Made by a program: the position numbers and the translations under genes
Shown: positions 1 through 13,400 of the stretch, in pieces
Numbering within the stretch: the first letter of the stretch is position 1
How the letters are laid out: each line of letters starts with the position of its first letter
Notes under the pieces: generated by a model
Databases searched by the model: none
Told to the model about the DNA's origin: nothing
What the model saw: only the letters and a program-made list of their open reading frames with translations
Assembly (NCBI GenBank): GCA_012932295.1
Contig: JAAONU010000011.1
Coordinates: 15,770,136-15,834,135 of the forward strand
From: Cyclina sinensis
Lineage: Eukaryota > Mollusca > Bivalvia > Venerida > Veneridae
Direction: 5' to 3'
DNA length: 64,000 nucleotides

Positions 1-1584
1 TTATATGCTTGATTCATTATCTTAATTTTATGTTTAGTTTATTTTTTGTAATAAGTAATATTTCTGTTTTGGTATAGGAACTCTTTTAACTTTACTTTTA
101 TTGTTAAATTTTATAGTATCATCTGATTTTAATCTCACACTTAAAGCTGTTTTTACTGTATTTATGTCATTGCAATAAGACATTATTTCTAATATTAGCT
201 AGATTCAGCATTTGATATTTTTCTGTGATAATTATCATTTCATGTGATAAACCTTTACCTAAGTAATTATTTATTTATAATAAAATGTGATAATAAAGAC
301 TCTATATGTCATGCCGTCAACACAGAGGAGCACAATGGAAATAAGAGTTAGTCTTCTTTTTGTGTCATCCTTGGTGTTGATGTACATGTCATGGACTTTT
401 ATTTCATGTGCATAATTATTTTTATATTTGTCATCATGTTTTATATCCATGTATATGTATTTCTGTACTGAAATAAATCACATCATGATATCATATGGAT
501 AAACACACATTTTTATCTGGTATTTGTCACATCATAGAATAAGAAAAGCACCTTATTTATAAAGTCATACATAAAAGTAAGTTTTAATGTAAATATTTAC
601 ATTAGACTGGTTACTTCTAAAGTAATAAACTGACTTTACTGAAAATGTAGTTAGGCTTACTTGTAAAACTATGATGGGCCACCCCACGTTTTACCGGAAT
701 CGACCATTATTACCAGAATTGACTTTGAATGACCAGAATTGACCTTACTGATTGATTCAGGTAAGTGGTCATGATTTTTCATTAAAAGTTTCCTTTTCTC
801 TAAGACTTGAATATTTCTGTCCTATATACTTTTTGAAAGCAATAATTATAATTAATGAACATAATTTACACCTTAATTTTTTTTGTAATTTGTACAAATA
901 AAGTTTTGGTGAAACTGGAAACACAACCCATAGGTAACCAGAATTTTCACAAAATAGTCACTGAATTTTGATGCCACAGATACAGTAGTTTATAACAAAT
1001 AGTTGAATAACAGTTGATCAACATATTTGCTGTCTGTCATTGTCATTCACAAATGGAACTGGAATTGCCAGTACTAATTTCTCCCAGAAGTCTTCTGACT
1101 TCTCCCAAATCTTGCCTTAAGGAGGTCACTTCTCCAAAAATTTTGACCCTAGTGAGAGCCCTGCATTATTTATTAATACATAATATAATTAGCGCTATAA
1201 ACACTGCATTGGATGTAAATATGAATATTCTTTCAAGGTATCATAAAATGTTTTTGCAAATGTTTATCTTAGTATGATTTCAGACAATTAAAAGTCAGCA
1301 ACCAAAAATCTTGTCAGAACTTTCAACATAGAAAACCCTATGCTGTACTTGAAAATGGTGATACTGACCCATACAAAATGTTACATAGTATCTCAACTTG
1401 CATACAATTGAGTGTTGTTGGTTTGACACCCATGTCTTGTGCAGATTTCTCCCTCAGTGTAAAACTAAAACTAGCAGCTAAACTTATTTTTTTTCAAATC
1501 AAATGCAATCTGTAAAAAAGACTGCATTTTGTCCATGTAGTATGTATGTAGTCATGGTGTATTGTATGTTTATTTCATGAGATG
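1..1584. other. AT-rich gene-free stretch
   Basis: No coding exon, RNA gene or clear element boundary is visible. The short open frame at 1014-1277 has no recognisable domain and no supporting splice context. A small internal repetition of an ACCAGAATTGAC-like phrase occurs around 695-745. Confidence 0.5.
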
Positions 1585-2138
1585 TTGACAAAATCTGCTT
1601 AACAGCAAACAGAACACTTGGCTTCATAAAACGTAACATCCAAACCAAAAACAAAAAGGTTAAAGAAATAGCATATAAAACTTTTGTCAGACCTCTGGTA
1701 GAATACTCCTCCTCAGTATGGTCACCCTACACTAAACATAATATCAACAAAATAGAGAGGGTGCAAAGAAGAGCATTCAGATGGATCATAACAACTATCC
1801 CACAATTTGTGACAAATGACAGTTTCTTAGATATGCAAAAGTCACTCGGTTTAGGATCTCTGGAAAACAGACGAAATGATGCTAAATTAGTAATATTTTA
1901 TAAGATTGTCTATTCTCTTGTAGCTATTCCTATCCCAACTTATTTTGAAAAACACTGGATAATGACTCTTCACACACACCCTTTAGCCTATAGACAAATC
2001 CATACAAGTGACAATTATTACAAATTTTCATTTTTGCCAAGCACACAGATCCTATGGAATAACCTCCCTTCTGACATTGTGCTCCTGCCCACGCTTGAAT
2101 ACTTCAAGCAGGCAGTAAGTCAAATTGCCTACAAATAG
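1585..2138 (+). mobile_element. 3' fragment of a non-LTR retrotransposon (Jockey/CR1-like reverse transcriptase tail)
   Basis: One open frame continues from about 1590 to the stop at 2136-2138 and encodes roughly the last 180 residues of a LINE ORF2. Visible family hallmarks are ANRTLGFIKRN, then YKTFVRPLVEYSSSVWSPY, then IERVQRRAFRWI, followed by a weakly conserved tail ending in a WNNLPSDIV motif. These phrases are typical of the region after the catalytic palm in Jockey/CR1/L2-group elements. The fingers, palm (YADD box) and endonuclease are absent upstream, so this is a 5'-truncated dead copy. The tail is uninterrupted, which suggests a fairly recent insertion. Clade assignment is from memory of motifs, not a tree. 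Confidence 0.85.
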
Positions 2139-2936
2139 CTGCAGCAGGATGTGTTTTTAACCTGATTTTAAACTCTGTATATATATTAACACTTTTAACT
2201 GTTTTTCACTAGACGTCCCACTGTCGATGCTTTTTTAAAATTCCCCTTTCTTGCACAGACTGTGCGTCTGCTAATGATACCCAAAAGGGGAGGTAAGCAG
2301 TAGTCGAAGATAGACAGATAGCATTTCTGGAGTGGGTCAAATGTGCAGAAAACTCTAGATAATCTTGTTAAATTTTTCCTCATGAAAATGTCATGCGGAT
2401 TTGAAGGCATTCACTTTTTCAAAAGCAACCACCCAACGATACAATAAAATAAACTATGCTTATCTTGAAAAATGCGAAACATGACGACAAATAAGTGTTT
2501 TACAAGTCAGTAGAATAAAAAACATTTTTTTTTTGTTTTTCGCAGTGAAAATTTGGTTTGGATTTACACTCATTGTTCATGGTATGTTTTACCAGTACTC
2601 TATAAAATATTATGCATTAGATAGAAAAGTCTTTTTGATTTTAACGAACTTCACTAATACGAATGACAAAACATTTCAAGTGAGAAAAGAAGTTCTGTGT
2701 TTACCGGTCACGCAGCAAGTTGTCGTAGGACGCCATCTTGGTTGATTTTTTACGTGTACAGCCGACTATTCGAATTATGTTTTGTATCGCAAAATTTTAT
2801 TATCACTATAATTTCAAAAAATATATATGTAACACATCAGTATGAATGAGAAATTTTTCATTCGTAACTCAGATATATTACACTTGTTCCCAAAAGAATA
2901 TGACTAGAAAGTTCAGTTGCTGTTTTACTTACACGT

Positions 2937-2945
2937 TCATGAGAA
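2937..2945. repeat. 9-bp target-site duplication, left copy
   Basis: TCATGAGAA abuts the left TIR of the MULE-like element and is repeated exactly at 4184-4192 next to the right TIR. Confidence 0.9.
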
Positions 2946-4183
2946 GGCAGTGGCTACGGTTACGGAACCGTAACCCTAGCCTCCGGGTCTAGGATTACGG
3001 AAGTTCCGTAATCCTAGACAAACCCACTGGAATAGGCTTCGGTTACGGAAGTATTTTTAAAAAAGGATTTCATACCAAAAATCGAGTGATAAACCGTTTA
3101 TTGTCTCAAATATTACATTTTCTCCAAAATGAGTCAACACCAATGTTATGATACGCCATCTTAATTGTTGTATTGACTAACGTTAAATGTCATTGTCGTC
3201 ATCTACATGTACAGATGTGAATAATTGCCCTGTAATGTGTATTGTCTTAAGTGTTATCTTGTTCACATTATTATGACGCAAAAAATGAACGACTATCTAT
3301 TGAATTCCAAGTTTTCATTGAATTATAATGTTAGGAAGCAAATTCTGCAGGTCGATCTTGTCAATTTCTAATTGTTTGGGGAAGGTTGGGGAAAAACCAT
3401 GGTGACCTGGGAATAAGTACTCGTTCATTTTGTGCAACAATAAATTTGACCACAGGTTATTTATTTTTGTGTAAGATTCCATTATTAAAAGAAAGCAATT
3501 AATGAAATAATTTATCATGAAACGCTACTAATTTTGTGAATTTGTAATGACAAAGGCTGTTTACAACCTGTAGTCAGATTTAAAAAAAAGGAGGTGGGTG
3601 GGGGAGGGGGGATTAAAAACTGATCCAAATAAAAATGAAAGTGGATGGCAATTAAAAGAAAAACGACAAAAAACATAACACATGTCATAAAGAACGAACA
3701 CGTATTGCTTTGTGCAAATTATAACGCAGTCTTTTAACAACAATAATTCCATTCTTAAAAATGTTTATTCAAAATCAATATTAAAGTCACAAAACAATGA
3801 CAAAAAGAAAGGAAAGGAACAAAGTAAAAGAATCCAAATTACATTTTATTTTAAAAAAAATTATATTACTTGTCCAACTACAAATGAGCGCTTAAGAGAC
3901 ATTGTAAAGATGACACGGATATTTAGCGTTAGTTCGTTGCTAAAACAACAATCAAAATGGCGTACAAAATGACAGTTTGATAACGCAAATTTGGTAAAAT
4001 GGTTTGTTTAATTAATAAAAATTAAATTTAGCATGCTATTTGATATTTAACTGTTGAAAATATGCTTCTTCAAAAAACTTCCGTAACCGTAGCCTTTTCC
4101 GGTGGGTTTGTCTAGGATTACGGAACTTCCGTAATCCTAGACTCGGAGGCTAGGATTACGGTTCCGTAACCGTAGCCACTGCC
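2946..4183. mobile_element. MULE-like non-autonomous DNA transposon with 106-bp TIRs
   Basis: The left arm (2946-3051) and right arm (4078-4183) are inverted copies, differing at about five to seven positions by eye, and both begin GGCAGTGGCTACGG. The element is flanked by a perfect 9-bp target duplication, TCATGAGAA, at 2937-2945 and 4184-4192. A 9-bp duplication plus long TIRs is the signature of Mutator-like elements. Each arm contains nested palindromes, for example a 33-nt near-perfect one at 2987-3019 centred on GGAAGTTCC. The 1.03-kb AT-rich interior has only short unconvincing open frames and no transposase motif. Confidence 0.9.
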
Positions 4184-4192
4184 TCATGAGAA
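4184..4192. repeat. 9-bp target-site duplication, right copy
   Basis: An exact copy of TCATGAGAA that immediately follows the right TIR end. Confidence 0.9.
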
Positions 4193-4569
4193 ACACTTAT
4201 CACTGAGGCCCGTCCATCAAACGTTACACAAAGGACCGTATATTAACAATAACTAATTTATTAAGTCCCAGGATAGACTGATGCATTTGATTGATTATTT
4301 GATCAGTTTCACCTGGGAGGAATATAAATATTAGATCATAGTTCCAATGCACAACAAAATAAAAATATGATTTTGATAAAAGAAAAAAAAAGTTTTGAAA
4401 ACATTTCTTTAAATATTTCCATCATGGCATTCAGTTGAACTACTTTGTTTTACAGTATGTGAGCTTTCTGTAGAAAGTAGAATATTGCAGCCCACTTCCA
4501 TCTGACTTTGCATTTTGTCTGTTTATAAGGTTTTTCTTTCTTTCAGTTGAAGCAAGTATATGTTCATAT

Positions 4570-4678
4570 TAGTCTCAATATTTCGACTGCAAGACCGACC
4601 GATTTACAAACTGATATTGCATAGATGTCGGCCATTGTCAATATAATAAAGAGCCCTGGCGCACAATTTGTTGGGCTA
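4570..4678. mobile_element. Short (109 bp) MITE-like element, copy A
   Basis: The sequence begins TAGTCTCAATATTTCGACTG and ends AATTTGTTGGGCTA. It is flanked by the direct repeat ATGTTCATAT at 4560-4569 and 4679-4688. A second copy lies at 63516-63634 with a different flanking duplication, so both are independent insertions of one mobile family. No coding capacity. Compared with copy B it lacks about nine bases after GTCGGC. Class unassigned; a 9-10-bp duplication would fit a MULE-type integration. Confidence 0.85.
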
Positions 4679-4699
4679 ATGTTCATATAAGATGCTAAT

Positions 4700-5585
4700 A
4701 TATGGTACTGCATTTTGCTTTCACTCAACAAGTTGGAAGTGTCTGTGTAGACAAAATAAAATCAAAGACCTAAAAAACCAAAAACTGGCTGCTTTTGCAA
4801 ATCTCCCAAATCCTAGTAGCAGGTAGATAAGATGTTGCAGTCTTATTTGCATTGTATTGCAGATATCTCCTTCACTATTGAATTTCAGCCTGATGGAAAC
4901 AAATTGAATAATGCAACAAATTGAATAATGCAATACAGCATGCTTTTTTTCTACCACAAAAAATCTTGCATAGCTATTCAGATCAGATTTCAAAATTTCT
5001 AGATCTCCAAAATTTTATGCAGAAATGATCTATACTGATTTCCAGCGAAGACTTTTAAGTACTCATGATTTAAAATTAACATTTGTAATTTGACTTGCCA
5101 TTGAATAAAAAAGGTTTATTCAGTTGGCTCATTAAGGAACTTAGGTCTTTGATCAAAGTAAAGCTGAAGTTATTCTGCAAAGGTCTGAGAAAAGAAAGAC
5201 ATTATCACAGTCAACACTCTACATAAATTCATTACTTTTGAGTTCTTAATAGAGGAGATAATTTCACTATTGATCAAGCTTTCAGCACCAGGTTTTGTAT
5301 GTGTCCTTCACTTAAAACCAGCATTTCTTTTAGGTGGATGATCAGTCATTCCATTTATTCATATTATAATCATATATCATACAAGAACAGTAGTCTTCAA
5401 CTAGTCCTCATCAACTTCATAGAAGTGTGGAGAATTTGACTGATTTAGACAGGTATCTATATCTGTAGTTACAGGTAAATCAGTATGATCAGGTTCTGCT
5501 GTATACAACTACACAGTAACAGTATTAGATTTGAATGTTTTGTCTACTTTGGACAAAGCTAACACACTATATCTGATTGGAAAAA
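4700..5585. other. Unassigned AT-rich stretch
   Basis: No exon with plausible splice sites or protein similarity is seen. The minus-strand open frame at 4721-4993 shows no family motif. There is a local duplicated phrase, AACAAATTGAATAATGCA, around 4898-4932. Confidence 0.4.
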
Positions 5586-6868
5586 ATTGTCTACTCAGGA
5601 GAGAGACTACACACAGTATCTATTTTGCCAATTTTTATCTACTTAGGAGAGAGGCTAAACCATAATACTGACTGAGAGTTTTGTCTACTTCAGAGTGAGG
5701 TTAACACACACTATCTGTTTTGTAAATTTTGTCTACTTCAAAGAGAGGCTCACACACACTATATGTATTTAGACAGTTTTGTCTGCTTCAGAGAGAAGCT
5801 AACACACACTTTATCTGTTTTGACAGTTTTGCTTACCTAGGAGAGGGGGGCTTATACAATATCTGTTTTTTTCTTCTTCAGAGAGAGGTTAACACAAACT
5901 GTATTGGTTTTACAGTTTTGTTTACTTCAGAGAGAACCTAACACAAACTATATCTGTTTTGACAATTTTGTCTACCTAGGAGAGAGGCTTACACAGTATC
6001 TGTTTATACAGTTTTGTCTACTTCAGAGTGAGGTTAACACACACTATCTGTTTTGTCAGTTTTGTGTACTTCAAAGAGAGGCTCACACACACTATATGTA
6101 TTTAGACAGTTTTGTCTGCTTCAGAGAGAAGCTAACACACTATCTGTTTTGACAGTTTTGCCTACCTAGGAGAGGGGGGCTTATACAATATCTGTTGTTT
6201 TTTTTCTACTTCAGAGAGAGGTTAACACAAACTGTATTGGTTTTACAGTTTTGTTTACTTCAGAGAGAACCTAACACACACTATATCTGTTTTGACAATT
6301 TTGTCTACCTAGGAGAGAGGCTTACACAGTATCTGTTTAGACAGTTTTGTCTATCTAGGAGAGAGGCTTGTACAATATCTGTTTTGACAGTTTAGTCTAC
6401 TTCAGAGCAAAGCTTACACACTCGATATTGGTTTTGACAGATTTGGCTACCTAGAAGAGAGAGGCTTACACTATATCTGTTTTGTCAGTTTTGTCTATTT
6501 CAGAGAGCAGCTTACATTCACTTTATAGGTTTTGACAGTTTTGTTCACCTAGAAGAGAGAGGCTTTTACAGTATCTGTTTTGACAGTTTCTTGTACTTCA
6601 CATAAAAGCTTACACACCATATGTGTTTTGACAATTTTGTCTACCTAGGAGAGAGGATTACATAGTATCTGTTTAGACAATTTTGTCTACCTAGTAGAGA
6701 GGATTACACAGTATCTGTTTAGACAGTTTTGTCGCCTTCAGGGAGAAGCTAACATTTATTATCATTTTTGACAGTTTTGTCTCTTTTAGAGAGAGGCTGA
6801 CACACACTTTGTCTGTTTTCACAGTTTTGGCAACTTTTAAGCAAGGCTAAAACACAATTACATCTGTT
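5586..6868. repeat. Minisatellite with about 50-bp monomers and a higher-order period of about 330 bp
   Basis: About 25 diverged monomers of roughly 43-55 bp share the core CAGTTTTGTCTACTTCAGAG...GCTTACACA...TATCTGTTTTGA. Two monomer types are interspersed, one with ACTTCAGAGAGA and one with ACCTAGGAGAGA. The block from about 5685 is repeated almost exactly from about 6020 (the GAGAGGGGGGCTTATACAATATC variant occurs at about 5840 and 6167), so a multi-monomer unit of about 330 bp was itself duplicated. Open frames here (5729-5941, 5904-6152, 6195-6395) are only the repeat read as protein. The array lies just beyond the 3' end of TMEM260. Confidence 0.9.
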
Positions 6869-6916
6869 TCGATAGTTTATTAATAAATTTTGATAAATTT
6901 TGTTTGTTTTGAGCAT

Positions 6917-6922
6917 TTTATT
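6917..6922 (-). terminator. Candidate polyadenylation signal for TMEM260
   Basis: AATAAA on the minus strand about 485 bases after the TMEM260 stop codon, in an AT-rich 3' flank before the minisatellite. Other AATAAA-like words lie nearby (about 6880), so the site in use is uncertain. Confidence 0.3.
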
Positions 6923-7406
6923 ACAAATAAAGTAAAATTCATAAAAATAATGTATGGAAATATTTGCAAAAACATGTATGAAATGAAATTCAAATAATGT
7001 AACAAATACAATGTAAACAGATACAAGTGTTGTATTAAGAAAAAATGCAATAGATTCAAAATGCTTCAGATTTGGTTTAAAATACAGCAGAAAGAATATA
7101 AACTAAACATCTTAGCTACAAAGAAATGTGGCCTTTATAATTCTCAAAAGTTGGTTTTTCAAACTAATTTTAAGTTTAAAATGTAAAGTTTTAGTAAACA
7201 TGCATTTCTAAATAATACGAACTGATTTCAATTTAAATTATTTCATTGTTACGTAAGCAATGAATAGTCGTTTAAGTTATAAGTAAAAGTGTTAAGATTT
7301 TGCAAAAATTAAACTTAGTACACTAATTCTTGTTTTGAATTTTCAGTGTAAAGTGATGTTATTTCCTGTTAGAGGCACAATTACCGTACTTTAAAAGTAC
7401 AAATTA

Positions 7407-10400
7407 TTACAATTTACCAACATATGACTTCAGCTTTGTCAGTGACTGTTTTATCACTGGTACACTTTCATCTGTAGGATCCTTTTTTACATACATCTCA
7501 AAATGGTATATAGTATCATTTAATATAGAACTTTTTAAATAGTTGTGTTTAATTCTCAACATGCGTTCACATGCTATTGCAAAGTTTCTGTGCCAGTACT
7601 CAGGGATAGCTTCCACAGCCTCTCTTTCCATAGCTTTTTTGTATAACTGGAAAAGAACAATGACACAATCTAGATATTGTTACGAGTAACCTCAACTTTC
7701 TTTGTACCCATAGAAATGAGTCCATTTGAGCTGGAAACATTATATGATTATTACGGCACACATTTTGCAAATATAAGTTTTAACAAATACAATAAGATAT
7801 CAGCAAAATAAACAATAAAATGTGGGTCACATTCACGTAGATTTTTTTTTTATGTACTGGAAGTTTTCTTACATGGACACTAAATTTACCTGATGATCTG
7901 CAAAATAAGGACTTATATACACATGCATCCAATTTATCTGTTGTATTGAGAATTCATAACTGACACCCTAACATAGGGTAATACTAGTAAATTGTTCAGT
8001 ATCGTTCACATTTATATGATTTGAAGGAGACTGAAAGATCTTAATTTAAGGGAGTTTGCTTCTTTAAGTAACTCAATTCATAAGTTTTTTCCTTCTTGTT
8101 CTTTTTACCTTTAATATCTTCTGAGAATAATGATATGTAGATAAAGTTTTGGTATTTTTGTTTGTATTAATTGGGGTTTTACGCCAGTCTCAACTTTTTT
8201 TGGTGATATCCAGGTAGTCAGTCCACCTAACAGGTGTCCCTGGGTATCCAACCAGTCTACTAACAAGTATTTCTGTATCAGAGCTAAGGGACAAATGACC
8301 TTTAGAAACATTGTCCGAGATCAATTATCAAGGAGAAATTTAGCTGGACGTTATAGGCTTTAAGCAGAGAACCCCTGAACTGAAAATCCAGTGATCTACC
8401 AACTGAGTAAGCCTGGTCTACTCAATAAGTTAAAGCTGAAAAGGACAAAGAATGTGAAATAATGAATGACACATACTTGTAGCACAAACAAATAGAGATT
8501 TCACACATACCTCATATGATTTTGTCAACAAAGCTGTATATTGCTTGTCTGTCTCTTTTAACTCTACAGCCATGTCATACAGCCTTAATGCTATATTCAC
8601 TCTGAAATGTTTAAAAAGTGCAGTCAAAACATGTAACATAACTCTAACGGAATGATCAGGTGAAATAATTATTTTAGAATTCCAAAAATGTTAGAAATTT
8701 ACTGTATGTAACCAAACTGAAACAGCAGGATATGATTCATGGGTGTCATTATATAATGAAAAATATTGGAGAATTGGTCATGGGGTAGAGAACAAGGTTC
8801 CTAATTACAAGTGTGAATCTCTAGTAACCTTCCATATTCCATATATTTGCCACAAGAACTGGTTTGTCCAAAGAATCAGTCACTGAATTAATATAAGTTG
8901 CCAGAACTTGTTTTCCAATGGATATATAATAAATAAGTTTAAATTTAATTAATAAAATATTTTTTCTTCCTTTTTCTAACTAAATCCATTGTATGACTGA
9001 AGTTATTTCAAAATAATTTCTTACTTTGCATTCCACATTTCATCAGTTGCCACTCGTTCCCAGGATTTTGCATCAAATCTAAACACAGTAAATGTTTCAT
9101 AATTCAATAAATACCTATAGTGACTCAATCGTAGTTTTGCATGTACAAATGTGAATTTTTATCAGATTACATCTATGTACATACAAGAACGATAAGGTTC
9201 TGTAATATGTACATAATATTACAAGTTGGGTAAATATTTTTCAAGAAATTGAATCTATGATGGTTTTTTTGTTTGTTTTTTTTTTTCATTTATGTCTAGA
9301 AATTAATCTGAATGGTTACATCCATGTATGAAGCACTTCAATACAAAATGGGATGGAAGTATATTTTAACTGAAAAATGGAAATCTGTTTGTAATCTATA
9401 GGCACATTGACTGATGACATCACAAGCACCTGTTACCAAAATATAGCTGAACTACTGGTTGGCAAAAAGAACCAATATTTATATACATTTGATAGCAGCA
9501 GAATTTTTAACTTTAGATAACTTTTTTCTTTGTCAGCCGAATTTTAAGATTCTTATATCATTTGAAAGCTCTTTAAATTCATATTTTGAAAATATAAGCA
9601 GATTTTGAATTTTTGCTTTTAAAGAAGAAAACTAAACTAATTTATACCTGTCATTTCAGCATTTTTCTAGCAGCTCAGATGCATAATGTTTAACCAATTA
9701 CAAATAAGAAAGTAAACTGTTTTGACAATTATTTTTTAAATATGTAAAATATGAGTTTACAGACCTTTTAAATGATATAAAATATTGAATTATTTGATGA
9801 AAAATGACTTAGTAACTGTAATTACAAAATAACTATGTTTTGCATTTTTATCAACCGCCATGTTTTTGCCAACCTTCAAAAAGTTACCTGTATCTCTTAT
9901 AAGTTACTTGTTACTATTTATAGATTTCAAAACAATAACATTTAACGTTCCTGAGTAGTTGTCTGACCTTTGATGGTAAAAAAATAATAAGTTTTTTAAC
10001 TGGGCTTTACTTATAAGTAAAAAGTTGCAAACACTGACCTTACTTTATAAAGGAAACTTTAAATAAGATACAATAAGTTATAAGTTACAAAATGAGAATT
10101 AAACTTATTATTGGCTTGTGAACAGTTTCTTGTGAACATTTTAAACAAAGTAATATATTGCAAAATGAAAATGTGAAAATGAAAATCTGCCAGTATCTAG
10201 TAGAGTATGTACATTGTGTTAAAGTGCTGCAGGATCTGAGAAAAAATTCCCTTTTTTAATAAGGGCCTTTCCAGCAAAACATACATGTATATCCAAGCTC
10301 ATGAAAGCACTTTCAAAATGGATAAACTCCCTCTTAAAGTGTATCTGACAAGAGAAGACCTCTTCCCCACTCCCTTTCCCACAAAAAAATTAGGCTATCC

Positions 10401-13400
10401 AGAATTTCTTCATTTTGCCTTCCTGTATTGTGGTGTATGTTTTACTAGAATGGTCCTTAGAAGAAAACATGTGTTCTTGCAAAGAGCTATCATTGTCAGC
10501 AGTAGTTTTGGTACATTTAGTGATGTTAAAAAGCTAGAATTTTTCTTTAAACTCCCAGATGTGTCAAGGGTTGCAGCAAAACCAGCTGCAACAGTTTTGA
10601 AACCAGAAATAGCATTATGTATGGTAAGGCTTAAACTTTTTACTTATATGTCAATGGTACATTTAAATTTTTGTTTACTTAGTATAAACTACAGCTATCA
10701 CTGAATGTGTTTAATACCCCTGCAATACTGCCTTGTAAGAGGAAAAGGGGAAATACAGAATGTGTCACAAACATCTACACTTATTTGTGATCTTGCATTC
10801 CAAGTTTCAAATCAAAAGTCCTTGAAGTAGTTTGTGTCACAAGATTTCTGCAATGGACCAGCCGACACACCGACTGACTAAGATAATTACTATATTCCTA
10901 AATACTCCCACCTCCACTAAACAAAGTCTGGTGGGGGTATCATTACTAAATATCTCCTACTCATTTCAAACTGAATTGACTGGTGGCAAAACCATGCTTT
11001 TAAAGATCATTTCTTACTTCAACAGTGATGCTTAAAATTATTTTCAAGATTTAATATGTATTTAAAATTATTTTAGACATAGCATCGATGTTATCCTGGG
11101 AAGAACCAGTTTTACACTCCAGTTTACTCCAGTACACTAACAGTTTCCTCAGGTTTGACCACTGAGTCAGTTGGAAACTACAACTATTAAACTGCTTTTA
11201 ACTGCACCACTCTAGTATATACATGTAGTTAACCTATTTCCAGAAAATAATTTCGTACCCTCCTGCTGGGTAAGTCCAGCCAGCAGATATATTGTCCGCA
11301 CCATCCAAAAAACTTTCTATATTAAGTTTTTCACCAGCTTTCAGTACCAATGAACATGGGCCATAAGGAAAGAGATGATATTTCTGTTCCCATGATCTCT
11401 CATGCTTCTGCATTCCTATACAGCCAATGATAGGTCTCCTGTAGAGGTAAAATATCTAGTGAAGTCAACCTTCACAAAATTACAACAAATGTATAAGTAT
11501 TTGTACACTGCATTTTATCTGTGCTGAGTAATGATGCTTAGCTTTCAACAAAATGATTAGCAGTTTGCAAGGTCTATCACTCATATCAAGTGGTTAAAAG
11601 CCGATTAATCTTGTCCGTAAACCTGTGCCTTTTCACTGAACACATCCATGTACACTTCAGTTGAAAGTGACGGTGACTGTTTAAACTCAGTTGATCAAAA
11701 AGCTAATCTCAAGAGGAAAAACAGGTCAGCATTCAAAACATTCGTAAGGTTTTTCGAGTGAAATGGGCACTATCAGTAAATTCATAACAGACTGCACTAG
11801 AATATAATATCTGTATCATATAAGACACTTAATCCTATTATTGTAAAGGAATTCAACATTTATCCATCAAACTTAAGTTTTATTAATGGCTGATTACTAA
11901 ATGATATAAATCACTAAGTTTACCATGTAAATGTGGCTGATAGTATTCATAAAAGGTAAAATTGGAAAATATCCAAACTAGGCAATAACTGTGCCAGGCC
12001 GACAACTTACAGTCTATCTACAATGCACTAAATAAGCATTCATTCACATCCTGTTGTATTTTAATTTATACTTCAAAGAGAATTCCTTTGGGTTCATCAT
12101 TAAATTAATCAATTTATCTTAAGCAAAAATCATGTTTCTTTTGAAAATATCATGAGGATAAATATATTTGTGCAGCATTTCCATGTTAGATTATCTCCCC
12201 TGGGAAAAACTTTAACAATTACTATTAAAATTAACAGCATTTCAAGCTGACATTTACTGGAAATGAGAGACAAAAAAGCACAGAAATGACAAAAACTGCC
12301 AATCCTATTAGAGTCTGAAGGCCTTAAGCTGCCTTGAAAATTCTTCAAATTCTTTAGTTTCCTGTTATTTAACGTTAACCAAAAGCAACTGTGTATCATC
12401 AAACTCTCAAATAGTAATAACGTTTAAAATTCATAGACATACAACACAGTAATACAGTTTTAAACCATACCTGTTAATATTGGCATCAAGAAATGTCTTG
12501 AAGTTGAACACCAGCTGACCGTTGTCCAGATGTCCAGTCTGTGTCTCCATATGATGGCCAGGAAATACCACACTAGGGAAGGCATGTTTCAGTTTTGTTA
12601 CAAACCATGGGTAGGTTAACAACTATATAAAAGCAAATAAATTGTCTAATACATGTATCTGCAACAAGTGGACTCTTTTAGACAGGTGACCTCTGAAAGT
12701 AGGCATACTGATATGAGATGAAAGAAACAGTCCATGTACTTCAAATGAAGAGATATTTATACTCACATTTCATTTTCTTTCATACTGATATCATGATACT
12801 TTAATACATCTAACATCAAAATTTAGTGATTTCCTGGTATTACAGCGACTGACTCACAGAATTTTGCTGAATTTTTTTTTTCTTTAAAATTTGAGAGAAT
12901 TTAATATGCTATGGAAAAAACATAATATTATGCTTCTTTACACCATGAAAACTGTAAAAAAAAGTTTTGACTTAACCAGGATTCGAACCCACGACCTTTC
13001 AGTCAGTAAAATATAGAGCGACAATCTACACCACTGAGCCACAGCGCCAACTAGTAAAGTTGCGTCAAAATCAATCTTATGAATAAAGTATCTACCCCGT
13101 GACTAACGGGGTAAATTTTTACCGATAAAAGTGTGTAAAACTTTACATTTTGATGTTTTTCTGTATCAAAAAATGAATCAGTAACTTAGTTTAAATATGT
13201 TCTTCACAACTGCAGCAAAAATTTCAAGATGTAAGAACATTTTCTGTTTTTTTTTCATCGTCGGCCCATCTGTGAGTCAGTCGCTTTAAGAAAAGAACAA
13301 ATAGATTGATTTCAGATTACAACACTTACCTCTTGATCCAGTACAGTGAGATCTGGTCGATCATTTTCACACAAATATAGATATCTACAAAACATAAAAT

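Noticed and set aside
5729..6395. Several overlapping plus-strand open frames with a repeated LLQRE-NT-YICFD pattern
   Set aside because: They are translations of the minisatellite; no start context or splice sites, and the pattern follows the DNA period.
10285..10704. 139-codon plus-strand open frame
   Set aside because: It overlaps a MITE and a TMEM260 intron and shows no recognisable domain; the hydrophobic segment comes from the MITE end.
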